Origin: JACKII01 sp965222315
GTDB lineage: Bacteria; Pseudomonadota; Alphaproteobacteria; Bin95
Length of the DNA stretch: 64,000 nt
Assembly (NCBI GenBank): GCA_965222315.1
Contig: OZ244951.1
Coordinates: 5,084,001-5,148,000 of the forward strand
Reading direction: 5' to 3'
Shown here: positions 52,925 to 59,812 of the stretch, in pieces
How positions within the stretch are numbered: the stretch's first letter is position 1
How the letters are laid out: the number at the start of each line of letters is the position of its first letter
Made by a program: the position numbers and the translations under genes
The notes under the pieces: model-generated
What the model saw: only the letters and a program-made list of their open reading frames with translations
Databases searched by the model: none
Told to the model about the DNA's origin: nothing

Positions 52925-54451
52925 ATGAAGACAGCAGAGCTTCTCCGTCAGGAATTTTCTCAGGCCTTCCGCGGCCGAATGGCATGGGAGAACCATTGGC
53001 GGGACTGTTACGCCTTTGGTCTGCCCCAGCGGGATTCGTCACCGGGCGGCGCCGGCGATGGCGGACGTCAATCGGACCGTCTCTTCGATGGCACGGCGGC
53101 CGACGCGGTTGAGCAGCTGGCGGCCAGCCTCCTGTCGGAATTGACCCCTCCTTGGGTCCGCTGGGTGGAGCTTAGCCCCGGTCCGGAAGCGAGCGTCGAT
53201 GACGCGGCAGCCATCATGCCTGCCTTGGAGAGGGTCAGCGCGACCCTGCAGTCCCATTTCGACCGCTCGAACTTTGCGGTGGAAATTCACCAATGCTACC
53301 TCGACCTGGTAACGGCAGGCACGGCCTGCCTGCTCTTTGAGGAAGCCCCGATTGGGGAGGCCAGCGCGTTCCGCTTTACCGCGGTGCCAATCCACGACGT
53401 TGTATTGCAGGAGGGGGCAGCCGGGCGGCTGGACCGGGCCTGGCGGCGCCTGCGGTTGAGCGCGGAGCAATTCGTAGCGCGCTTCGGCCAGCCGCCCTCA
53501 TCACAGCAGGGTGGTGACCCGCCGAAACATGTCAGCGTGTTGGAATCGGTGCGTCCCACGGCATCCGGCTATCAGTATGTCGCTATCCGTGAACAGCCGG
53601 AGAGCGACGACAGTGTGCTGGCCGAGGGAGAATTCGCCTCGAACCCTTTCATCGGTTTCCGCTGGCTGAAGGCGCCGGGCGAAGCGTACGGACGTTCGCC
53701 CGTTATGACGGCGCTGCCCGATATCAAGACAGCCAACAAAGTGGTCGAACTGATCCTCAAGAACGCTTCCATTGCGGTAACCGGGATATGGCAAGCGGAC
53801 GACGACGGTGTCCTGAATCCCGGTACCGTCAAACTGGTACCCGGCACCATCATCCCGAAGGCGGTCGGCTCGGCGGGCCTGGCACCCCTGCAGGCACCGG
53901 GCCGTTTCGATGTCTCCGAACTGGTCCTAGGCGATTTACGGAGCCGCATCCGTCATGCGCTCCTCGTCGACCGGCTGGGGGCAGTGCAAGGGCCTCGGAT
54001 GACCGCAACGGAGGTGCTGGAACGCTCCGCGGAGATGGCCCGGATCTTGGGCGCAACGCATGGACGGCTCCAGGCCGAGCTGTTGTCGCCGTTGCTGGAT
54101 CGCGGCCTCAGCATCCTGAAGCGGCGGGGCGAGATACCGGATATCCAGGTCGATGGCCGCACGGTGGACTTGCGCTACCGCTCACCCCTGGCGGAGGCCC
54201 AGAACCGGGCGGAGGCGCAGTCGGCACTGAGCTGGGTCAAGACGATCATGGAAATGGGTCCGGAAGGTTTATCGGTTGTGGACCTTCCGGCCTTTGCCCG
54301 ATGGCTGGCCGGAAAAATGGCGGTGCCCAGCGAATTGCTGCGCGCTCCGGTGGCGTTCCCTGCGAGCGGCGACACGGAAGAAGCCGCCGTTGAGCAAATT
54401 GCTGCCGCGTTGATACCGGCGTTGGGGGGAGGCGATGTTCATGCAGAGTAA
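52925..54451 (+). CDS. Phage portal (T7-like head-tail connector) protein
   Basis: A 508-residue protein of the T7 gp8-like head-to-tail connector family, matching the usual length of about 510-550. Conserved parts are RMAWENHWRDCYAFGLP, RLFDGTAADAVEQLAASLLSEL near residue 50, and the C-terminal ATEVLERSAEMARILG with GRLQAELLSPLLDRGL. It forms the dodecameric ring at the capsid vertex through which DNA passes and to which the tail binds. AGGAG precedes the ATG. Confidence 0.88.
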   Translation: MKTAELLRQEFSQAFRGRMAWENHWRDCYAFGLPQRDSSPGGAGDGGRQSDRLFDGTAADAVEQLAASLLSELTPPWVRWVELSPGPEASVDDAAAIMPALERVSATLQSHFDRSNFAVEIHQCYLDLVTAGTACLLFEEAPIGEASAFRFTAVPIHDVVLQEGAAGRLDRAWRRLRLSAEQFVARFGQPPSSQQGGDPPKHVSVLESVRPTASGYQYVAIREQPESDDSVLAEGEFASNPFIGFRWLKAPGEAYGRSPVMTALPDIKTANKVVELILKNASIAVTGIWQADDDGVLNPGTVKLVPGTIIPKAVGSAGLAPLQAPGRFDVSELVLGDLRSRIRHALLVDRLGAVQGPRMTATEVLERSAEMARILGATHGRLQAELLSPLLDRGLSILKRRGEIPDIQVDGRTVDLRYRSPLAEAQNRAEAQSALSWVKTIMEMGPEGLSVVDLPAFARWLAGKMAVPSELLRAPVAFPASGDTEEAAVEQIAAALIPALGGGDVHAE

Positions 54452-54713
54452 TACGGAAACGGGTTGGGCGTGGTTCGACGGTGTCCCGGTTTCGGCTAGC
54501 AATTCCGAGCTCCGGGGCAGCTTTGTCCGAACATTCAATACGCACGCCGGCCGGCAAGTGCTGGCGCATCTGCGGTCGGCGACGATCGAGCGCCGCACGC
54601 CGCCGGAAACGCCCGAGAGTGTTTTGCGTCATCTCGAAGGGCAGCGCTTTCTCGTTCAATTGATCGAGCGGATGGCGAATGCCGAAATGGAGGAGTCTGC
54701 CAATGTCGAATGA
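54435..54713 (+). CDS. Bbp19-like phage protein
   Basis: A 92-residue protein overlapping the portal gene by 17 bp. SFVRTFNTHAGRQVLAHLRSATIERR and ESVLRHLEGQRFLVQLIERM match the short Bbp19-like proteins often found between portal and scaffold genes in podoviruses. Its function is not established. It overlaps the scaffold gene start by 11 bp, showing a tightly coupled head-assembly run. Confidence 0.65.
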   Translation: MFMQSNTETGWAWFDGVPVSASNSELRGSFVRTFNTHAGRQVLAHLRSATIERRTPPETPESVLRHLEGQRFLVQLIERMANAEMEESANVE

Positions 54714-55458
54714 ACCTGCCGAAATGCCGGGCGGTGGCGCTGAAGGCGAACATTTACCGGCCCAGTCGGAGCGTCCGGGCGACATTCCGGAGAAGTTCTG
54801 GGATGCAGAGGCCAATGCCGTCCGGGTCGACGAGCTTGCGAAATCCTATCGGGAGTTGGAGCGGCACCTGGGTGCATCGATCCGCGTTCCCAACGACTCG
54901 GCAAGTCCTGAAGACATCGCCCGCTTCCGCCAGGCACTCGGCGTGCCGGAATCGGAAGACGGTTACGAATTGCAATTGGGCGACGATGGCTTCGATGCCG
55001 ACCCCGACATCAACCGCCGGCTGCACGCGGCTGGCTTTTCGCAAAGTCAGGCGCAACTCGTGTACGACTTGGCACGGGAATATGTCGGACCAATGGTGAC
55101 GCAGACCGCGGCTGACTATGAAGCGGAGCGCCATACAGAACGCCTGGAACAGCATTTTGGCGGCAAGGAGGCATGGGCCGGCGTATCGCGGCAGATCCGG
55201 GAATGGGGCAATGCGAACCTGCCGCCCGACGCCCTTACCGCGCTTGCCACGACTTACGAGGGCTGTCTGGCCCTGCACAAAATGATGCAGAGCCAGGAGC
55301 CAGGACTGGCAAGGGCCAGCGCTCCCGCGGAGCGGGACGGCACCGACGAGTTGAAAGCCATGATGCGGGATCCGCGCTACTGGCGGGACCGGGACCCGGC
55401 TTTCATTCGCCAAGTCACCGATGGCTTCAGCCGCGTTTACGCAGACAGCGACGCGTAG
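54703..55458 (+). CDS. Capsid assembly scaffolding protein (T7 gp9-like)
   Basis: About 251 residues from ATG 54703, with GGAGGAG upstream; the earlier ATG at 54679 lies in the preceding gene. It is acidic and mostly helical: a Pro/Gly-rich N-terminus with DIPEKFWDAEANAVRVDELAKSY, then YELQLGDDGFDADPDI and a helical middle, ending with ELKAMMRDPRYWRDRDPAF. PEKFWD plus the DPRYWRDRDP tail are characteristic of podoviral scaffold/assembly proteins, which shape the procapsid and are then lost. Position between portal and capsid supports this. Confidence 0.82.
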   Translation: MSNEPAEMPGGGAEGEHLPAQSERPGDIPEKFWDAEANAVRVDELAKSYRELERHLGASIRVPNDSASPEDIARFRQALGVPESEDGYELQLGDDGFDADPDINRRLHAAGFSQSQAQLVYDLAREYVGPMVTQTAADYEAERHTERLEQHFGGKEAWAGVSRQIREWGNANLPPDALTALATTYEGCLALHKMMQSQEPGLARASAPAERDGTDELKAMMRDPRYWRDRDPAFIRQVTDGFSRVYADSDA

Positions 55459-55488
55459 CTCAAGCCCATCTCAGAAATCGCAGAGGAC

Positions 55489-55522
55489 GGGCCAGCGGGC
55501 CCTCCTCCGCGGTGGCTGGCCC
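55489..55522 (+). other. Structured spacer between scaffold and capsid genes
   Basis: GGGCCAGC (55489-55496) and GCTGGCCC (55515-55522) form an 8-bp inverted repeat; a further GGCGGGCC copy lies near 55579. The 230-bp gap 55459-55688 holds no supportable gene. It could reduce scaffold relative to capsid expression by termination or mRNA processing. AAAGGA at its end serves the capsid gene. Confidence 0.35.
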
Positions 55523-55688
55523 GCCGGAGAACCGGCTCACCTTAGCCCGATGACTCCGGGGCGAAGAGGTGCGCCTGCCCGGCGGGCCAATAGGCAGGAC
55601 AACGGCCGTTGCGGACGAACAAGTGCCGCAGCGGGAACCGGGGACTTCTGCTTCACCACCTAACCCACAACGAAAGGATTGACTGTCA

Positions 55689-56507
55689 ATGTCGGTAACC
55701 ATCGACCAGTCTTTCGTCCGCCAGTTCGAGGCCGAAGTTCACGAGGCCTACCAGCGGATGGGATCCAAGCTCCGCCAGACTGTCCGCTCCAAGGGCAATG
55801 TGCGGGGTTCTTCCACCACCTTCCAGAAAGTCGGCCAGGGTGCAGCCTCCACCAAGTCGCGGCACGGCCTCGTTCCGGTCATGACCATCGATCACACCGC
55901 GATCGAGTGCGTGCTCACCGACTACTATGCCGGTGATTGGGTCGACAAGCTTGACGAGATGAAAGTCAACATCGACGAGCGCCATGTGATCGCCAATGCC
56001 GGCGCATACGCACTGGGCCGCAAAACCGACGAGCTGATCATCAACGGCCTGGACGCTTCCACCAACTATGCGGGGCTCGATACCGATGGCCTGACCAAGG
56101 CCAAGGTGCTGACCGCTTTCGAGATGATGGGCGGCGCGGACATTCCGGATGACGGCCAGCGCTTTGCGGTTGTTGGCTGGAAGCAGTGGGCGGAACTTCT
56201 CGATATTCCGGAGTTCGCCAATGCCGAGTATGTCGGGCAGGACGCGCTGCCCTGGCGCGACACCCAGGCGAAACGCTGGCTCGGTACGACCTGGATCCCG
56301 CATTCCGGCCTTTCCCTGTCCGGCTCCGCCCGTCTTTGTCACTGGTATCACCGCACCGCAATTGGCCACGCCGCTGGCGAGGAAGTGCAGACCGATATCA
56401 CCTGGCATGGTGACCGTGCAGCGTACTTTGTTGCGAACATGATGAGCCAGGGTGCGGTTCTGATTGAAGGCGCGGGCGTTGTGACGATGCGTTGCTTCGA
56501 GGCCTAA
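55689..56507 (+). CDS. Major capsid protein
   Basis: A 272-residue capsid protein. MSVTIDQSFVRQFEAEVHEAYQ at the start is followed by the strand-rich region STTFQKVGQG, HTAIECVLTDYYAGDWVDKLDEMK, and the C-terminal TDITWHGDRAAYFVANMMSQGAVLIEGAGV. These match short HK97-fold capsid proteins of podovirus-like elements in alphaproteobacteria. It builds the icosahedral shell around scaffold and portal. The strong AAAGGA ribosome site and position right after the scaffold gene agree. Confidence 0.85.
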   Translation: MSVTIDQSFVRQFEAEVHEAYQRMGSKLRQTVRSKGNVRGSSTTFQKVGQGAASTKSRHGLVPVMTIDHTAIECVLTDYYAGDWVDKLDEMKVNIDERHVIANAGAYALGRKTDELIINGLDASTNYAGLDTDGLTKAKVLTAFEMMGGADIPDDGQRFAVVGWKQWAELLDIPEFANAEYVGQDALPWRDTQAKRWLGTTWIPHSGLSLSGSARLCHWYHRTAIGHAAGEEVQTDITWHGDRAAYFVANMMSQGAVLIEGAGVVTMRCFEA

Positions 56508-56534
56508 TCCACCACGCTGAGGAAGGGACGCCAC

Positions 56535-56774
56535 ATGGCATTCCAACAGGAAAACATGGGCGTGCTGAGCTACTGTAACGGCTTCACTGTTTGGTACTAT
56601 CGTTCGGAGAATGACAATTTCACGGATATAGTATCCAGCGGCTACTTCACGCCCTTCTACAAGTCTCTCAGTAAAGAGGACATTATCTTCTTTACTGAAT
56701 CGCAAGGGCGGACCGGCAGGCGCCGAATCAACAAGCTGACACCAACACTGGTGACGATAGCGCATCTGCTTTAG
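56535..56774 (+). CDS. Small capsid-region phage protein
   Basis: A 79-residue protein with GAGGAAGGGA upstream. MGVLSYCNGFTVWYYRSENDN, SSGYFTPFYKSLSKEDIIFF and TLVTIAHL recall the small beta-rich proteins commonly encoded directly after the capsid gene, possibly decoration or head-completion proteins. Its codons are more AT-rich than its neighbours. It is followed by a terminator, so the head genes form their own transcript. Confidence 0.65.
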   Translation: MAFQQENMGVLSYCNGFTVWYYRSENDNFTDIVSSGYFTPFYKSLSKEDIIFFTESQGRTGRRRINKLTPTLVTIAHLL

Positions 56775-56810
56775 CTGCCAAGCAGTTCAGCAACCCATTC
56801 ACATCAGCTG

Positions 56811-56848
56811 CGGCCCCGCTTTTCTCAAAAAGCGGGGCCGTTGCTTTT
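56811..56848 (+). terminator. Terminator between head and tail gene groups
   Basis: CGGCCCCGCTTTT (56811-56823) pairs perfectly over 13 bp with AAAAGCGGGGCCG (56828-56840), with a 4-nt loop, followed by TTGCTTTT. It is a strong intrinsic terminator immediately before the ribosome site GAAGGAG of the next gene, which suggests either partial read-through or antitermination. Confidence 0.85.
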
Positions 56849-56864
56849 CGAAGGAGTTTCCACG

Positions 56865-57434
56865 ATGGCTCTAAGCGCTATCGCGCTCTGTTCGCGTGCT
56901 TTGTTGAAGCTTGGCGCGCGGCCAATTGCCGGGTTCGATGATGGCACGGCGGAAGCAGAAGTTGCGGTCAATCTCTTCCCGTCGATCCGTGACGCCTTGC
57001 TGTCTGCCCATCGCTGGTCATTTGCGACAGCGCAGGTGCGTCTGCCCCAACTGGAAGAGCCGCCTGTGGCTGATTTTGACCGGGCATACCAACTGCCGGC
57101 TGATTTTCTGCGGGCGTTGTCAGCCGGTTCCGGTTCACGTGGGCGCGGTCTGGTTTACCGGATTATCGATAGCCGCCTGCATACCTCCTCCGGCGACGCC
57201 TATCTGACGTACATTTTCCGGCCCGCTGAAACCGACTTTCCACCCTTTTTCGATCAATTGCTGATCGCACGTCTGGCGGCAGAGTTCTGCATTCCACTGA
57301 CCGAGAGTACGAGCCGGGCAGAAATGCTCTACCGCATCGCCGAAAGCGAATTCCGGCGCGCACGGTTGATCGACGCCCAGCAGGATTCACCCCTCGCCAT
57401 CGAAGATTTTCCGTTGGTTGAGGTGCGCGGCTGA
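56865..57434 (+). CDS. Tail tubular protein A (T7 gp11-like adaptor)
   Basis: About 189 residues from the ATG at 56865 with GAAGGAG 8 nt upstream. ALCSRALLKLGARPIAGFDDGT, LFPSIRDALLSAHRWSFAT and DRAYQLPADFLRAL are typical of the gp11/TTPA family, which forms the adaptor ring under the portal. Length agrees with the family. Its stop overlaps the tubular B start by 1 bp (TGATG). Confidence 0.85.
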   Translation: MALSAIALCSRALLKLGARPIAGFDDGTAEAEVAVNLFPSIRDALLSAHRWSFATAQVRLPQLEEPPVADFDRAYQLPADFLRALSAGSGSRGRGLVYRIIDSRLHTSSGDAYLTYIFRPAETDFPPFFDQLLIARLAAEFCIPLTESTSRAEMLYRIAESEFRRARLIDAQQDSPLAIEDFPLVEVRG

Positions 57435-59338
57435 TGACACGCGTCAACCTCCTGAAGACCAACTTTACGGCAGGGGAAATCTCGCCGTTATTGTTTGGGC
57501 GGGGCGATCTGCGTGCCTACGATAATGGCGCAGCGGCTCTCCAGAATGTCTTTATTCATCCGACCGGCGGTGTCTACCGGCGGCCGGGACTTCGTTACGT
57601 GGGTGAGGCCCGAGGTCCGGGCCGGTTCGTCGCGTTCGAGTTCAATACCGAACAGGTCTATCTGCTTGCCTTCAGCGATCTGATGCTGGACGTCTATCGG
57701 GATGGGCTGCTGATTGCGTCCGTCGCAACGCCTTGGACGGCAGCACAACTCCCTCAGATAGCCTGGACCCAAAGCGCCGATACGCTGTTGGTGACCCACC
57801 CTGATGTGCCTCCGCAGCGCATCACCCGCACGGGTCCTGGCACGTGGACCGTATCGGAGTGGGTGTTCAGGGAAAAGGGCGGCATTCTCTGTGCGCCGTT
57901 CTTCCGCTTCGACACGGCTGGCACGACAATGACTGCCAGCGCCACCACAGGCGCCATTTCGGTCACCGCGTCGGCTGCCGTGTTCGACGCTGGCCATGTC
58001 GGCACCAGAATGCGCATTGCAGGCAAGCAGATCGCCGTAACCGGTTTCACCTCTGCCACTGAGATCAGCGCGGACGTGCTGCAGGATCTGGATGACCTGG
58101 ACCCCACGGATGATTGGGAGGAGCCCGCGTTCTCGGCGCGGCGTGGATGGCCGGTGACCGTGGCTTTTCATCAGGACCGTCTCGTGATTGGCGGCTCACG
58201 GGACTTGCCGAACCGGCTGTGGTTTTCGAAGTCCGGCGACCTGTTCAACTTCGACCAGGGTGAGGGGTTGGATGATGAGTCGATCGAATTTCCCATCCTG
58301 TCCGACCAGGTTAACGCGATACGGGCTCTGTTCTCCGGGCGGCATCTGCAAGTGTTCACGTCGGGCGCGGAATGGATGGTAACCGGCGATCCGCTTACGC
58401 CGACAACGGTCCAGTTGCGCCGCCAAACCCGTATCGGCTCGATGGTTGAACGGAACATTCCACCAAAAGATGTTGACGGCGCCACCATGTTCGTCGGGCG
58501 GACGGGGCACGAGCTACGCGAGTTCTTGTTCTCCGATATCGAGCAAGCCTATCAGGCCGGCGATCTGGCGCTATTGGCTAAGCACTTTTTCCGGGATCCT
58601 GTTTCCCAGGACTTTGATCCGGCCCGCCGGCTACTGCACCTCGTGCTCGCTGACGGCTCGCTGGCGACGCTCACGATCTACCGCAACGAGCAGGTAACCG
58701 CCTGGACAAGGCAGAGCACTGAAGGAGCCTTTCGCGACCTCGCGGTAGTTGGCGGCGCGACGTTTGTGCTCGTGGAACGGGCGCAGGGCCTGTTCGTCGA
58801 GGTATTTGACGATGCGTTCGGCGTCGATGGTGGCGTGCATACAAATGCCTTCGTGCCGGAGGAGTTTGCAACCGGTCTCGAACATATTGAAGGGCAGACG
58901 GTGGCAATCGTTGCCGACGGTACATTGCGCCAGCCCCAAATCGTCGAAGAGGGGAAGGCCGCCGTTGGTTTTGCCGCCTACGAGGCGATTGTCGGCCTGC
59001 CGTATCAACACGTTATTGAAGCGTTGCCCGTGGCAGGTTCCGGGGGCGGTGGATTTGGGCAGGGGCAATCCTACCGCGTCGTTGAAGCGACGTTCCGCCT
59101 GCATCAGACGGGAGCCCTGATCTGTGACCTCGGGGCTGGACTGACCCCGGTGCCGTTCCGCCAGGTTGGCGGTGCGACCGAGTTCGGCGCGCCGACGCCA
59201 AGCTTCTCAGGCGACAAACACATCCGCGCTCTTGGCTGGCGCCGTTCAGGGATCGATGCGCCGTGGCGGATCGATCAGGACGTGCCGCTGCCATGCACGG
59301 TTCTTTCCGTAACAACTGAAATCAAGGTGACCAACTGA
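57434..59338 (+). CDS. Tail tubular protein B-like / tail nozzle protein
   Basis: A 634-residue beta-rich protein. The N-terminus LLKTNFTAGEISPLLFGRGDL, NVFIHPTGGVYRRPGLRYVG and the central RLWFSKSGDLFNFDQGEG with SGAEWMVTG are hallmarks of the podoviral stabilisation/tubular B (nozzle) family. It closes the tail end and is a docking point for tailspikes. It is coupled by 1-bp overlaps (TGATG) on both sides. Confidence 0.85.
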   Translation: MTRVNLLKTNFTAGEISPLLFGRGDLRAYDNGAAALQNVFIHPTGGVYRRPGLRYVGEARGPGRFVAFEFNTEQVYLLAFSDLMLDVYRDGLLIASVATPWTAAQLPQIAWTQSADTLLVTHPDVPPQRITRTGPGTWTVSEWVFREKGGILCAPFFRFDTAGTTMTASATTGAISVTASAAVFDAGHVGTRMRIAGKQIAVTGFTSATEISADVLQDLDDLDPTDDWEEPAFSARRGWPVTVAFHQDRLVIGGSRDLPNRLWFSKSGDLFNFDQGEGLDDESIEFPILSDQVNAIRALFSGRHLQVFTSGAEWMVTGDPLTPTTVQLRRQTRIGSMVERNIPPKDVDGATMFVGRTGHELREFLFSDIEQAYQAGDLALLAKHFFRDPVSQDFDPARRLLHLVLADGSLATLTIYRNEQVTAWTRQSTEGAFRDLAVVGGATFVLVERAQGLFVEVFDDAFGVDGGVHTNAFVPEEFATGLEHIEGQTVAIVADGTLRQPQIVEEGKAAVGFAAYEAIVGLPYQHVIEALPVAGSGGGGFGQGQSYRVVEATFRLHQTGALICDLGAGLTPVPFRQVGGATEFGAPTPSFSGDKHIRALGWRRSGIDAPWRIDQDVPLPCTVLSVTTEIKVTN

Positions 59339-59793
59339 TGGGTGCTGTAGCTCCTGTTATCGCGGCAGGCTCACTCTTTGGCTTGAGCTTGCTTGAGAAC
59401 GCCAATGCGGCCCGCGCATCTGAAAAGCGGGCCGCCCAATCGTCGGCTGCCGCACGGGCGAATGCGGACCTGCAACTGGCGCAACTGCAATCGGATCAGG
59501 TCGAGAGTCAGGCCAAGCGGCAGTCGACGTTGCGCCGCGCCCAGGCACGGACACGCGCCCTCCTTGCAAGTCAGGGGATTGGCGGCTCGGGTGGCGCCAT
59601 TTTGCAAGGCCTCGCGGTTGAGGCCGCCCGCGAAAACGCATTCGAGCAGAACGATGCCGATTTGCGCCGGCAGAGCATCGAACTCGGTGTTGACACAACG
59701 CACAAGCGCAACCTGCTCGCCGCCAGCGACGCCCAGCGGCGGGCCCAATTGAATGTGCTGCGCACCGGCGCCCGCACTGCCAGCAGTCTTTAG
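59338..59793 (+). CDS. Internal virion protein (T7 gp14-like)
   Basis: A 151-residue protein. A hydrophobic N-terminal segment (VAPVIAAGSLFGLSLL) is followed by an Ala/Gln-rich coiled region (AARANADLQLAQLQSDQVES) and LASQGIGGSGGAILQG. This layout matches gp14-like ejection proteins that enter the outer membrane during DNA injection. The larger gp15 and gp16 partners are not encoded nearby; the tailspike gene begins 19 bp downstream. Confidence 0.72.
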   Translation: MGAVAPVIAAGSLFGLSLLENANAARASEKRAAQSSAAARANADLQLAQLQSDQVESQAKRQSTLRRAQARTRALLASQGIGGSGGAILQGLAVEAARENAFEQNDADLRRQSIELGVDTTHKRNLLAASDAQRRAQLNVLRTGARTASSL

Positions 59794-59812
59794 CGCCGAC
59801 GGAGAATAACCA

